Assembly (NCBI RefSeq): GCF_029909975.1
Contig: NZ_CP094516.1
Span: 7,356,501-7,420,500 of the forward strand
Source: Bradyrhizobium sp. ISRA430
GTDB lineage: Bacteria; Pseudomonadota; Alphaproteobacteria; Rhizobiales; Xanthobacteraceae
Length of the DNA stretch: 64,000 nt
Reading direction: 5' to 3'
The notes under the pieces were generated by a model that saw only the letters and a program-made list of their open reading frames with translations, had not been told where the DNA came from and did not search any database. The position numbers and the translations under genes are program-made. Shown here one piece after another: positions 1-9,968 of the stretch; position 1 is the first letter of the stretch; every line of letters begins with the position of its first letter.

Positions 1-435
1 AGCGGGCGGTATCTTTGCGAAGATCGTATTTGCGCGGTTCGCGCCCTCTAAGAAGGCAAGCCGCAACAGCAGTGCGAACTTGCGGTTCGAATGCTTGACG
101 CCGCTGGCGACAAAGCCCTCAGCGCAGTTGTAAGGCGGATTGGTTACGATGTTGTCGGCTGACCATTTCGGCTCAAGAAAGTCAAAGCCGATCTCGCCAT
201 AGCCGCGATCGTATAAATCAGAACTGCGAACGGGCTGCCCGGTCTGCTCTAGCACCCGGGACATCGTCCCATCACCACACGCGCTTTCCCAAATCTCGCC
301 GGTGAATTTTTCATTGTCGATCAGAGCAAACGTTGCCCACGGTGGGGTGGGGAAAAAATCAGGCCCGCTGAGATCAGCGAACCTTTTCATTGTCGGCTTA
401 AAGCCGCCGTTCAAATTGTAAGTTGGGTCTGCCAT
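1..435 (-). CDS. DNA methyltransferase-like protein (5' part only)
   Basis: The gene starts at the ATG on the minus strand at 435 and runs off the left edge, so only the first 145 residues are visible. The start is preceded by a strong Shine-Dalgarno (AAGGAG, 7 nt spacing). The visible part has a SAM-binding-like motif (ESACGDGTMS, about residues 50-59) and the adenine/amino-methyltransferase motif IV (TNPPYN, about residues 98-103). Small proteins of this layout are common in phages and genomic islands, where they modify adenines in DNA. No restriction partner is visible. The target sequence and full length cannot be judged. Confidence 0.7.
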   Translation of the reverse strand, partial: MADPTYNLNGGFKPTMKRFADLSGPDFFPTPPWATFALIDNEKFTGEIWESACGDGTMSRVLEQTGQPVRSSDLYDRGYGEIGFDFLEPKWSADNIVTNPPYNCAEGFVASGVKHSNRKFALLLRLAFLEGANRANTIFAKIPPA

Positions 436-506
436 TCCGAATCTCCTTGGATGGCAGAGTATCAGAATCATTGATTCAGCAAGGGTTTTTAGTGAGTCAT
501 TATGAC

Positions 507-1114
507 TCACCCCTGCCTCCCTCCCTGAATGACCGTGAACTTCCGGCGACGATCTGGCGGCGTCTTAGTGGGCAGTGCAGGCGCCACGGAGAGTGCGGCG
601 TCAACAAGCTGGTCAACGCTCCATGCCTTGTCAGCCACGCCTAGCGCCTTAACTGGCGTCGTGCGCAGGGCCTCATGGACGCGGCACAGATTGTAGTGCG
701 CGACGTACAGCGCGACCGCCGCAACGTGGTTGTCCAGCTTCTTGCTAAAGCCGTTGGTGAGGCGGGTGAACCGGCGCGAAGCCATGCGCAGCGAAAGGTT
801 CTGACGCTCAACATAGCTGGCTGAAACGTACTGATCGGGATTGCCAGATATTACGTCACGGCTTACCACTACTACGGCGGCGGGCGAGTAGCGGCCCTGC
901 GCTTCCTTCACCAGATGCGTTACCGAGTAGGTCTTTACGATCACGCCATGAGAGGCGTCCGGGCCGAAGGCATTGCGGATCGCTCCGTGGTAGGGATGGA
1001 AGCCGTCCGTTGAAATCTCAGGCTGGCCGATGACGCGGCTGCGGACGTCATGCAGGAAGTCCATGGTGCTTTCGGCGTTACGTTCGCCTTTGACGTTGAT
1101 CTCGTGGCTGCACG
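507..1114 (-). pseudogene. IS1-type transposase remnant, N-terminus lost
   Basis: The minus-strand reading frame carries the C-terminal two thirds of an IS1-family DDE transposase of the type frequent in rhizobia. Recognisable parts are the STDGFHPY stretch around the catalytic Asp, RYSPA, YVERQNLSLRMASRRFTRL and the closing AHYNLCRVHEALRTTPV. The normal N-terminal zinc-finger/HTH part (roughly 100 residues) is absent, and the frame upstream of about 1114 is unrelated. No terminal inverted repeats were found. It is a dead insertion sequence next to the defence operon. Confidence 0.7.
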
Positions 1115-1394
1115 TTCTTTTGCTTCTTGTCAACGAAGCAAAGGCGCTGCGGAACGCGATCGACGAGCCCTTGAGGAACAACAGGGAGACCAATACGCCA
1201 ACTGGTAATGGCGAGAGCTACACCTCGACAGCAACGCTTTGCCAAGCTATAACGAACATACAGTGAACGAGTCCTTCCAGTTGCAGCAGCCTTGCGATAC
1301 ATCTCGACTGAGGTATGCCCACGGCAGATTCTGAGTGTAGGGGCGGCAAGCTGCATCCCTTTTTGGATGATGCCGATTCAGGGAGTGATAGCGA

Positions 1395-2924
1395 TTGTCC
1401 TTGTTCCGCCATTTGCATGACGACGCGTTTTTGGCCTTCTCGCGCGATCACAAGCACCTGTACGCGGCCTGTCTGCTCGACCTCCATGAACGCTTCTTTT
1501 CAGGCGCGCCGTCGTTTCCGACCCCTCAGCAGGTCGTCCATGCCATCTACGACGTCATGCGCGCCAACCCCGCCCTCTGGAATGAAGGCGATGATTTCGG
1601 CAGCCTGCCGGAAATGATCTCCGCGGGACGCCGCCGGATCCGGAAGGCCGACGTCGCGCTCGCTTCCGAGAAGGGCGACAAGGCGCTCGGTCTTGCCCGA
1701 CAACTGTACGCCCGGCTGCTCGCCTGGGGATGGCTTGAAGAGGAGGAATACGGGCTTCGCGTTACCGTGGACATGGCTATGGGACCGCTGCTCGTGATCC
1801 AGCGGCTCGCGAGCCTCAACAAGGATCTGTCGCAGCGATTCGGCGGCTTGATCGTACAAATCCGCCTCAACCTGGAGGCCGTCGAAAAACTGAGGCCCGA
1901 GATCACCGACCGCAAGCAGCGCGAAGCCGCGCTCGCCGTCCGCGAGGCGCGCAATCAGGCCGACCAGTTCACCAAGAGCCTGCGGGCCATTCTGGCCGAC
2001 CTAAAGCGCGTCCGACGGACCGTCATGGAGTCGAAAACAGTCGCTACCCGGCTGGAAGCCTTTTTCGAGGAGTTCGTCGACCAGCTCCTGCTGAAGGATT
2101 TCGAGTCCATCCTCACCGTCAACCATCCGTACCGCTTCCGCGACGCCATCGTCGATCTCGCGCGGAGGATCTCCTACACCCCGCAAACCATGCAGGTTCT
2201 CGCAGAGGAGTACACAGCTTCCAGCATGGCAGCCGACCTCGAGGATGGCCGAATGGCCGCGGCCGACGACCTGCTGGCCATCGAAAGCATCTTCGATCAG
2301 ATCGGGGAGATGTTCGAACGGATCGAGGCCTTCCGCAGGCAGCTCGAAGCCCGGGTCCGCAACACCATTAAGTACGCCGAGCGGGGCGGGCAGGGACTCG
2401 TCGGCCGGGCCGGCGACCTGGTGCGGCGCCTGGATGCCCTACTGCGGGACGGCAGACACCACAAGGCGACTATCGAATGGAGCATCGAGCCGCTGCGGTC
2501 CCCCTGGTCGGAGCACCATCAGGCGCCGGCCAGGCAGCCGCGCCGTCCCGTCGAGGCAAGGGAGCTCGCCGAGCCGCCGTCGGACCCGCTGTACGAACTG
2601 CGGAAGAAGCTCCGTCTCGAGTACATCGCTCGCATCGCGCCCCGCCCCGAGGATGTCAGACGATTCCTGGAGGGCCAGGTGCCGCCATTCGCGACCAGGG
2701 AAGCCCGCTTCATGGAAATCGATACCGTGGACGACTTTCTCGCCTTCGATTGCGCCCGCCGATATGCGTTGACGGGCGAGGTTCCGGCGCAGGTCGCGGC
2801 CGGGTTCGATCTGGAGCCGCGCCCAGACACGCCGCCCCACGACAGCGAATGGCTTCGATGTGCGAACTTCGTGGTCAGGCGATCCGGCCCCCTCCGGAAA
2901 GCAGAGGCAGCCCATGCTCAGTGA
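1395..2924 (+). CDS. jetA: Wadjet subunit JetA (kleisin-like)
   Basis: First gene of a four-gene Wadjet operon. In this family JetA is the kleisin-like subunit that links the SMC motor JetC and the JetB dimer. The complex recognises and cleaves small circular DNA, so it limits plasmids. The 509-aa product begins MSLFRHLHDDAFLAFSRDHK and is largely helical, with coiled-coil-like stretches in the middle (about residues 150-330), as expected of this subunit. The start is a TTG: it has a GGGAG Shine-Dalgarno 9 nt upstream and gives the expected N-terminus, and no good ATG lies nearby. It overlaps jetB by 11 bp. Identity rests mainly on operon order, sizes and the unmistakable JetC and JetD. The Wadjet subtype (type I, II or III) was not resolved. 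Confidence 0.8.
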   Translation: MSLFRHLHDDAFLAFSRDHKHLYAACLLDLHERFFSGAPSFPTPQQVVHAIYDVMRANPALWNEGDDFGSLPEMISAGRRRIRKADVALASEKGDKALGLARQLYARLLAWGWLEEEEYGLRVTVDMAMGPLLVIQRLASLNKDLSQRFGGLIVQIRLNLEAVEKLRPEITDRKQREAALAVREARNQADQFTKSLRAILADLKRVRRTVMESKTVATRLEAFFEEFVDQLLLKDFESILTVNHPYRFRDAIVDLARRISYTPQTMQVLAEEYTASSMAADLEDGRMAAADDLLAIESIFDQIGEMFERIEAFRRQLEARVRNTIKYAERGGQGLVGRAGDLVRRLDALLRDGRHHKATIEWSIEPLRSPWSEHHQAPARQPRRPVEARELAEPPSDPLYELRKKLRLEYIARIAPRPEDVRRFLEGQVPPFATREARFMEIDTVDDFLAFDCARRYALTGEVPAQVAAGFDLEPRPDTPPHDSEWLRCANFVVRRSGPLRKAEAAHAQ

Positions 2925-3552
2925 GTTCGAAAACGTCGAGCGCTCCTTCGGCGCGGAAAAGGCAGCCGACCTCCGCAAAACGCTGCACTTCCTGCTACGG
3001 CGGCAGTTCGTGTTCGCGGGAGATCCCCGGACCGGGACAGTCTACAACACGATCATGGATGGCCGCTTCCGCGACGTGGTCGACGGCTTCTTCGACAGTT
3101 GCGGATACCGCGTCCATCGCGATCCGGAGGCGCAATGGGCCGGCATCGTCGCCATGGACGAGGACGTGCCGCTGCCCCGAATGAAGCTCGACGAAACCAT
3201 CGTCATGCTGGTGCTGGCGGCATACTGGCAGCAGGAGGTGAACGTCGGAGCGGTCGAGGACCGGGCCGTCGTGGTCGCCACCTTGAACGACCTGTTCGAC
3301 CGCTACCGCGAGATGGCGCAACACGGCGGCGGAGGCGCGATCTCGGCCGCCCGCTTCCGGGACATCCTGCGCGAGGCGACCCAGCGCAGTTTGGTCGAGA
3401 TCGGCGACTACGACGATGAGCAGCAGGACTGCGAGATCAGGATCCGCCCGATGATCAAGCTGATCAGTGGCGGCGATGCCCTCCAACGGCTTGAGCGCTA
3501 CGTCCGTAGCGAGGAGGCGCGGTTTCCGCAGCCCGCAGGAGACGAGGCATGA
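2914..3552 (+). CDS. jetB: Wadjet subunit JetB (MukE/KITE-like, DUF4194 type)
   Basis: A 212-aa protein between jetA and jetC. In Wadjet, JetB is the small winged-helix (KITE) subunit that dimerises on the kleisin. The sequence has the mixed helical/winged-helix look of the family (for example LRKTLHFLLRRQFVF near the N-terminus and DETIVMLVLAAYW in the middle). An upstream in-frame ATG at 2860 exists, but the ATG at 2914 has a purine-rich ribosome site just before it and leaves only an 11-bp overlap with jetA, so I chose 2914. Its stop overlaps the jetC start (ATGA), which suggests translational coupling. Confidence 0.8.
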   Translation: MLSEFENVERSFGAEKAADLRKTLHFLLRRQFVFAGDPRTGTVYNTIMDGRFRDVVDGFFDSCGYRVHRDPEAQWAGIVAMDEDVPLPRMKLDETIVMLVLAAYWQQEVNVGAVEDRAVVVATLNDLFDRYREMAQHGGGGAISAARFRDILREATQRSLVEIGDYDDEQQDCEIRIRPMIKLISGGDALQRLERYVRSEEARFPQPAGDEA

Positions 3553-6500
3553 TGGAGCTACGCCACCTCACGATGGTGAACTGGCACCTGTTCGACGTCG
3601 CCGACATCGACGTGACAGGACACGTCGGGGTGCTGGGCGAGAACCGGTCCGGCAAATCGACGATCCTCGACATGGCACAGGTCGTCCTCACCGGCGCCAG
3701 CCGGCGGTTCTTGCGCCTGAACGCGGTCGCCGGCGACAGCGGAAAATCGCGCAGCGGCTCGAAGCGCAGCGTCGTCGATTACTGCCTTGGGACGCTCGGC
3801 GAAGACCAGCGCCGGCGCGACGAGGCGCGCACCTACATCGCGCTAGGATTCGAAGACACGGAAGGCGATCGACCGCCGGTCACGATCGGCATGGCGCTTG
3901 AGGCGCGCAAGTCCGACAGCAGGGAGACCGTGCTGGCACTGTTCGTCGCCGTCGGGACCGTTCTGAGCTCCAAGGACTTCATCGAGCAGCGGGGAAAGTC
4001 GCAATTCCCGGCGCAGTGGGAGGACGTGCGCGCCCGGATCGTCGCTGCGGTCGGCGAAGGCAACTTCGTCAATCATCGCGACCGGGCGAGCGACTACGTC
4101 CGCGAGTACATGCGCCATCTTCTGCCGCACTCGCCCTATGGCGAGCAGAACGCCAGCGCCCTGCAGAAATCGATCGTCAACGCGATGACGCTCGACCACA
4201 ATCAGACGGCGACGCAGTTCGTGCGGAACTACATCCTCGAGGACAGTCCGATCGGCATCAAGGAGCTGCGCGAGTCGATCCAGACCTACCGCAACATCAG
4301 CGAAACCATCCGAAAGATGCGCCTCAGGCTCGAAGCCCTGAGGGCGCTTCGGGTGGTTCTCGCCGCACTGGAAGAGGCGCTCGAGACCAAGTTCAGGGAG
4401 GAGTGGATCGCAAAACGCGCGACTTGGCTCGCGGCGCGCGCGACAAACCTGGACTTCAAGACCAAGCGGCGTACCGAGATGGCGCGCCGGGACGCCGCAG
4501 CAAAAGAACTCGACTTCATCGACGAGGACGTCAAGGTTATCGATAACGAGATCGAACGCCTCACGGCCGCAATCGCCGAGCACGATGCCAAGACCGGCAG
4601 AAAGTCCCTGCAGCAGACCGCCGATGTGGCCGGGCAGGCGGCGCACCGCGCCTCGGCGGACTTCAAGGCTCGCATGGAGAGCATCCGTCGCCTGGAGCCG
4701 CTACGCGCGATGTGCGCGGACGGTTTCAAGGACTTCGTTCCTGCGCTTGAGCGTCTTCTGACCGCCACCGCCGGGGCCGACATCGGGCGCGTCTCCGACG
4801 AGCTCTCCGCGGCCGAGAAGTCCTTCGCGGCAAGCGGCGCGAAATGGCTGCCGAAGATCGACGAAGCGCGTCAAACGATCATCGCGGAGCTTTCCGGGCT
4901 CCGAGGCCGGCGCGACGAGGTGATCGAACGGATCCGGCAGCACGCCGCCGGAGGCGCACGGGCCTATCTCGGCGACGACACTGAACTCCTCTGCCGCAGG
5001 CTGCGGCAGAGGGGAATGGTCCCGCGCGTGCTCTGCGACATCATCGAAGTCGCCGAACCCGAATGGGTGGGAGCCGCCGAGGCGCTCCTCGGCCGCGACC
5101 GGGAGGCCGTGTTCGTGGACAGAGCGGATATCAGCGCCGCCACGGCAATCTTCAAGGAAGGTCGCCGCGAGTTTCGCCATGCATCGCTCGTGAGCCTAAA
5201 CAAGCTCGAGCAGTTCAGGGCCAAGCCGGAGCGCGGCACTTTCCCCTCGATCTTCCGGAGCCAGGATCCGGACGCGATGGCGTTCATCATGCGCCGCTAC
5301 GGCACGGTTCGCCTCGCCGACACGCTCGACCAGTTCAACAGGCCCGGCCGGGCTATCATGAAGGACGGCCTCTATGACGACGGACTCGTCAGGACCCATC
5401 GCTGGATCGAAGCCTCGCAGCACAAGATTGGAAAGGCGGCCCAGGCGAACGCCCTGCGCTCCCTGCAGGATCAGGCCGAGGAACTGGATCGGCTCCAAAC
5501 GGAAAAGAGCAAGGAGGCCCAGGCGGCAGAGCAGGCCTTTGCCGCGCTGAAGACCATCTGCGAGGGACGTGACGATCTGAAGGCTTGCGCCGCTGCCTTC
5601 GCGGCCGCGCAGACCGAGATCGCCGAAGCCCAGGCCAGACTCGAAGCACTCGACGGCGCGGGCGACGGCGGACTTCGCGACAAGAAACGAGCGCAGCAGA
5701 AGCTGAAGGAGAAGAGGCTCGATGAGCGAAAGATCCAGCAGAAGGCGTTCGGCGAGCATGACGGTGAGGTCAGATCGGCGGAGAGGAGGCTCGGAGAGGG
5801 CGAAAACGTGCCCGGCTCCGAGCTCAACCTGCGGGTCGCCCGGTCGATCTATCGCAAGACCTTCCCGCTCTACTCCGCGGCGAAGGGCAGGATCGTCTAC
5901 CGCCAGCGCCTCGATGCCGCAGCCCAGAAGGGCTTCGCGGAGAAGCACCGCGCCATCGCGGACAGGGCGCTGAAGGATGCGGACGCCTCGGACGCCGAAC
6001 GCCTCCGGATCGAGCGGCGGGTCCGCGAGCTCCTTTACGATTACTTCGACCAGTTCGGGATGAGCTCGCAAGTCGGCGCGGAGAGCGAGCCGCTGCGGGA
6101 GGTGAAGCCCTGGATGGAGCAGCTCATCGCGGATATCGAGTCCAACGAGCTGCGCCAGTACGAACGGCAGGCGCGGGAAGCGGCGGAAAAGGCCTCCACC
6201 CTGCTGCGCGGCGAGTTCATCAACGCGCTCACGGCCCGGATCGGCAAGATGGAGCGGGAGCTGCAATCGTTGAACCGCAGCCTCTACGCACATCCCTTCC
6301 ATAACGAGCGCTATTCATTCCACCGCACCCAGGTCGTGGAATTCCAGCCGATCCTGAAGATCATCGAGATCGCCAAAACCTCTCCGGAGGCGCTCGATAT
6401 GCTGTTCCGGGGCGACGTGCCCGACGACTTCCCGCACAAGGATACGATCCTTGCGCTCGAGGCATTGCTCGAGGATCCAGTCAAGGACTTCACCCAGTTC

Positions 6501-6983
6501 GAGGACTACCGCAACTTCTACACCTTCGAGATTCACATGGAGGATGTAGCTACGGGTCGATCAACCCGCTGGGAGCAGCGGCGCGGCACCGGATCCGGCG
6601 CCGAACAGCAGGTGCCCATCTACGTCGCCATCGGCGCTTCGCTGGCCGCCGTCTACGGCAGCGCGGAGCGTCGTGCCGGCAAGCCCGCCGGTTTCGCCCT
6701 GGCCATGTTCGACGAGGCCTTCTCCAAGATGGACGGCAAGAACCAGCGGCAGATGATGAGCTTTTACAAAAACCTCGGCCTCCAGTTCGTGATCGCGGCG
6801 CCGTTCGAGAAGCGGGTCGCCGTGCTCGAGCACATGGACACAATCGTGGAGGTGGACCGCATCGGCGAGCAGTCCAGGGCCACCGTGGTGGAACTGAAAG
6901 AGAAGGCCAAGCGCGAGCTGATGGCCATCGATCCGGACCTGATGTCCGAAGATGAGCTCGCCACCCGTCTGGCCGCCGAGTAG
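3549..6983 (+). CDS. jetC: Wadjet SMC-like ATPase JetC
   Basis: The 1144-aa SMC-type motor of the Wadjet complex. It dimerises, binds ATP and is thought to extrude DNA loops until it stalls on a small circle. Visible elements: Walker A GENRSGKST at residues 30-38; a long coiled coil with a hinge-like centre over roughly residues 240-900 (rich in E, R, K, A); an ABC-signature-like segment GTGSGAEQQVP near residue 1014; and Walker B AMFDEAFSKMD near residue 1050. Length and order match MukB/MksB-like JetC proteins. It overlaps jetB by 4 bp and is followed by jetD after 2 bp. The reading frame is intact, so the system looks functional. Confidence 0.92.
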   Translation: MMELRHLTMVNWHLFDVADIDVTGHVGVLGENRSGKSTILDMAQVVLTGASRRFLRLNAVAGDSGKSRSGSKRSVVDYCLGTLGEDQRRRDEARTYIALGFEDTEGDRPPVTIGMALEARKSDSRETVLALFVAVGTVLSSKDFIEQRGKSQFPAQWEDVRARIVAAVGEGNFVNHRDRASDYVREYMRHLLPHSPYGEQNASALQKSIVNAMTLDHNQTATQFVRNYILEDSPIGIKELRESIQTYRNISETIRKMRLRLEALRALRVVLAALEEALETKFREEWIAKRATWLAARATNLDFKTKRRTEMARRDAAAKELDFIDEDVKVIDNEIERLTAAIAEHDAKTGRKSLQQTADVAGQAAHRASADFKARMESIRRLEPLRAMCADGFKDFVPALERLLTATAGADIGRVSDELSAAEKSFAASGAKWLPKIDEARQTIIAELSGLRGRRDEVIERIRQHAAGGARAYLGDDTELLCRRLRQRGMVPRVLCDIIEVAEPEWVGAAEALLGRDREAVFVDRADISAATAIFKEGRREFRHASLVSLNKLEQFRAKPERGTFPSIFRSQDPDAMAFIMRRYGTVRLADTLDQFNRPGRAIMKDGLYDDGLVRTHRWIEASQHKIGKAAQANALRSLQDQAEELDRLQTEKSKEAQAAEQAFAALKTICEGRDDLKACAAAFAAAQTEIAEAQARLEALDGAGDGGLRDKKRAQQKLKEKRLDERKIQQKAFGEHDGEVRSAERRLGEGENVPGSELNLRVARSIYRKTFPLYSAAKGRIVYRQRLDAAAQKGFAEKHRAIADRALKDADASDAERLRIERRVRELLYDYFDQFGMSSQVGAESEPLREVKPWMEQLIADIESNELRQYERQAREAAEKASTLLRGEFINALTARIGKMERELQSLNRSLYAHPFHNERYSFHRTQVVEFQPILKIIEIAKTSPEALDMLFRGDVPDDFPHKDTILALEALLEDPVKDFTQFEDYRNFYTFEIHMEDVATGRSTRWEQRRGTGSGAEQQVPIYVAIGASLAAVYGSAERRAGKPAGFALAMFDEAFSKMDGKNQRQMMSFYKNLGLQFVIAAPFEKRVAVLEHMDTIVEVDRIGEQSRATVVELKEKAKRELMAIDPDLMSEDELATRLAAE

Positions 6984-6985
6984 CC

Positions 6986-8155
6986 ATGGCGCGACGTTTC
7001 ACGGACGCGATCGGCCTGCTGAACGACCTGCTCGATCGCTTCGAGGCCGGGGCCGCAAGCCCAATCGCCCACCCCGACTATGCCGCTTTCTCGTCGGTAG
7101 TCGCGGCGGACGCTTTCCTGAAGCAGATCGGGAAAGCCGAAAGTGCCGGCTCGGTCTCCATTGGCTGGGGGCGCGGCGCGAAGCGGGACCAAGTGGCGCA
7201 CGTGCGGTTGGCCTCGGCGGAGATCTTATACCGATATCTCGACCGCACCCCGGCGTCACGCATCGCGGAGGACGCCGCCACGCGGCTTGTAGCCGGAGTG
7301 GCGCTGCACGAGTCCCTGAAGAACAGCGGCTCTCAAATCGCAGAGGTGTGGGCGCGGGGTAAGACGTGGCACGGATTCGCTTCGTCCGATGTCGACACGC
7401 TGCGCCACGCATTCGTTCTCGCCCAGGCGATCCTCGATAACAAGCATCTGGACGTCGACTACAAAACTTTCTCGCGACGTACGGTGGGGCACAGCAAGAT
7501 ACTCGAGCGCATCGAGGGTGCCGTGGTCCGGCTTTTGAGCGGCATAATGGACTTTCCGCCTGGCGCCCGCCCCCGCGAGGCACTGCGAGCGATCGGACTG
7601 GAGCGCTTCGCGCCGCCGCTGCTGATCGCGGGCAAGATCGACCTCGACGGAGCCGATCTTTCCAGGATATCTCCGCATTATCTCGGAATCGCTCCCAAGG
7701 AAGCAGATCGCGTCCGCTTCCGGGAGCCGCCGGCCTACGTTCTGACGATCGAAAACTTCGCAAGCTTCAACCGGCACATCGCCGAGGCGGACCCCGGCCG
7801 ATTAGGAACGACCATGTATGTCGGCGGGTACCCCTCGCTTGCCACCCAGCAGGCGCTGCGGACGATCGCAGGATTGGTATCCGAACAGACGCCGATCTTC
7901 CATTGGTCGGACATCGATCCGGACGGCACCTGGATCTTCCACACCATCGAGCGCGCCGTCGATCGACCGATCCGTCCCCACCTCATGAGCGTCGAAGTTG
8001 CCGAGCGCTTGGGACAAGTGCCGTTCAAAAAATCGGCACCCGCTCGATGTCCACCAGACTCCGGTATCGCGGCTCTGGCAGCGTACCTGGCGGAAGATGG
8101 AGCCAAGACGCTCGAGCAGGAAGAACTCGATCCAGTCCTGCCAGAGCTTCATTAG
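6986..8155 (+). CDS. jetD: Wadjet nuclease subunit JetD (toprim domain)
   Basis: A 389-aa protein two bases after jetC, so certainly in the same operon. JetD is the DNA-cleaving subunit of Wadjet: an N-terminal arm/DUF3322-like part is joined to a DUF2220/toprim-like catalytic part related to topoisomerase VI A and Spo11. The toprim signature is visible: a conserved Glu in LTIENFASFN (about residue 255) and the DxD motif in HWSDIDPDGTWIF (about residue 310). These are the residues expected to bind the metal. No frameshift was seen. It completes a jetABCD set. Confidence 0.88.
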   Translation: MARRFTDAIGLLNDLLDRFEAGAASPIAHPDYAAFSSVVAADAFLKQIGKAESAGSVSIGWGRGAKRDQVAHVRLASAEILYRYLDRTPASRIAEDAATRLVAGVALHESLKNSGSQIAEVWARGKTWHGFASSDVDTLRHAFVLAQAILDNKHLDVDYKTFSRRTVGHSKILERIEGAVVRLLSGIMDFPPGARPREALRAIGLERFAPPLLIAGKIDLDGADLSRISPHYLGIAPKEADRVRFREPPAYVLTIENFASFNRHIAEADPGRLGTTMYVGGYPSLATQQALRTIAGLVSEQTPIFHWSDIDPDGTWIFHTIERAVDRPIRPHLMSVEVAERLGQVPFKKSAPARCPPDSGIAALAAYLAEDGAKTLEQEELDPVLPELH

Positions 8156-8749
8156 AAAATGCGCGCGGATCAACGCGGTATCGATGCGGATGAGCTTCCT
8201 CGGTCGACGATCTCCGTCGGCCTTTGTTGAACAACAGCTGCGTTCCGCAGAGCGAACGCCATGAGTAGGGCGGCTCCTTGCCGTGCTTCGACAATCCCAT
8301 TGGCACCATGGCGACAACGCCCCGAAGTACCGCCTCCCCTCCAGAAGTGAAGAACGGGAATCTCTGTAACCGTGTGTTAGTCCGTTGGTTCGATTACGAT
8401 AGCCCCAGTCGGTCAACGGTTTGTCGACAATCACCCAAACAAGACCACTATGTTGGTGCCGTCTCCAAACGCGCGGCGATGATCGCCTCGCCGATCGACA
8501 CTTGATGTCGTCCTCCGTGGTGATGCCGACCTCGGCCCTAGCCCGGGTCCCAACCCGCTGTACCTGGCCATGTCGGGCAGCGCGGTAGCGCAGGAAGGGC
8601 AATTGTCAACTTGTCGCAAGATCAAGCGATTGGTCGATCGCGCTCGGCATTCAGGCATTCGTCTCGGAGGAGTAAACTTAAGTTCGTTGGAGCGAGATTC
8701 GGCGTCGCTCGACGTGCTTAGCGCGAAGGCGCGATCGATGGCTCAAGGC

Positions 8750-8945
8750 TCAGGCTGAAGCATCATTCGTGCTTGCGATGGGAGCTCTGTCCGCCAAAAG
8801 CTGCGAGCGCAGTACAGGGAGGGCCGCGTAGACGGCCTTGCCGATCGATAGGCCAATCCAGATACCAACTGCGCCGAGGTCAGTTTTCAGGCCGAGCACG
8901 TAACTGAGCGAAAGCCCAATCAGCTTTTTCTGCTGTCTTCCTCAT
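8750..8945 (-). pseudogene. C-terminal remnant of a MATE-family efflux transporter
   Basis: Read on the minus strand, this stretch gives about 60 residues ending in a stop at 8750-8752. It contains LIGLSLSYVLGLKTDLGAVG, then IWIGLSIGKAVYAALPVLR. The pattern of a short membrane helix, LGAVGIWIGLSIG and a final helix is typical of the end of MATE (NorM-like) drug/cation antiporters. Nothing upstream continues the frame, so it is a fragment. Family assignment is by motif only. Confidence 0.45.
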
Positions 8946-9200
8946 GAACACGCTCCCCCGGATTGCGCTTCAGCTATCCTTTGCCCTCGCTGACACGATC
9001 TTATCGCTGCGGTCGTGTTCGCATCGTCGGCGCCATGGCCAGCGATAGCATGTTCTCACAGAACAACGGACCGCTCAAAAATGGTGAGAGCATTCTGGCC
9101 GACGTCCGCAAAATCTTCTCTCTATATTGACCGCTGCTATAGTGAGCGCTGCTATCACCGTCGTGGTTGCGGCTTTGGCTGTATCGTTCAAGACGTCGTT

Positions 9201-9302
9201 TGTTTCAAACCCGACAACAGCACCGCCTGCAACTACGTGCTGCGGGAAAACCGACATCGTTTCTTCGTAAAAGCGCTCAAGAGGCATTGGCATGCCGGTT
9301 GC
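9201..9302 (+). promoter_or_regulatory. Possible NifA/RpoN-type promoter
   Basis: A TGT-N10-ACA element (9201-9216), the NifA upstream activator pattern, lies about 80 bp before TGGCATG-N4-TTGCTT (9288-9304), which fits the sigma-54 -24/-12 consensus with one change. Spacing and orientation are right for a plus-strand NifA-controlled promoter. No convincing gene follows, only small ORFs, so it may be a relic or a chance match. Confidence 0.35.
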
Positions 9303-9674
9303 TTGAATATGTGACGAAACCACTTGTGACCATGATGCTCGTTCGGCACCCAATCCAGGTGTTCAGATGAAAGTTGCCCGCCTGATCGACGGCAAAGGTC
9401 TCCTGATGCGCTTTCCAAACCGCGCGCCTGCGTCGCGAACTCTGCCATATTCGGATCGCGCTTCGGTTTGCCGGCCAGAATCCGCTTGTCTTGTAAAGGG
9501 CTCGCGACGAATGGCGGTCCTCAACAAGATGGTGCACACCAGGGTAAAGGCCTTATACCTCAGCAGCGCGATTGTTTGCGTCACTTTTGGCCGGTGGCTC
9601 AAGCGCGCGCATCTGCGAGATGCCGAGCCTGGGTTCGTGGAGCTAAGCGGCGGCCTTCAATCGGTCCTTTGTAG

Positions 9675-9968
9675 ATGGTCAATGAGCTGATGCAGGACGA
9701 TCTTGAGAAAATACTCAGGCAACAGGACGAGCTCAAGGTCAAGCTGCTTCGCGCCCAATCGATTGTCGCCGAATGTAAGGCAGGATTGGCGGATCTGGAG
9801 CGGAGGCTTGAGCGTCGAGCGGTCTCATCGCCGATCGATGAACGCCAGCGCAACTCTGCGGCAAACAATTCAATACTTAACGCACGACCGCCCAAATCGC
9901 GGAGCGTCAATGATCCTGTTCATCAGAATGCTGCTGTGGCGTTTTCGAGTCGATCATGGGACCGCTGA
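9675..9968 (+). CDS. Small coiled-coil ORF, uncertain
   Basis: A 97-aa ORF whose first 60 residues form a clear heptad-like helix (DLEKILRQQDELKVKLL, then LADLERRLERR). The C-terminal part is compositionally unremarkable. There is no good ribosome site at the first ATG; an internal ATG at 9690 (MQDDLEK) is an alternative. I do not recognise the family. It is the only ORF downstream of the possible RpoN promoter with protein-like composition. Confidence 0.3.
   Translation: MVNELMQDDLEKILRQQDELKVKLLRAQSIVAECKAGLADLERRLERRAVSSPIDERQRNSAANNSILNARPPKSRSVNDPVHQNAAVAFSSRSWDR

Noticed and set aside
7802..8602. Minus-strand frame of 266 codons over the end of jetD
   Set aside because: Antisense to jetD for about half its length and without any recognisable motif.
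9291..9325. GCTTGAATATGTGACG, partly like the NolA-type promoter block
   Set aside because: The second half (TTGTAGG) is missing and the spacing is off by one, so it does not belong with the three good sites.
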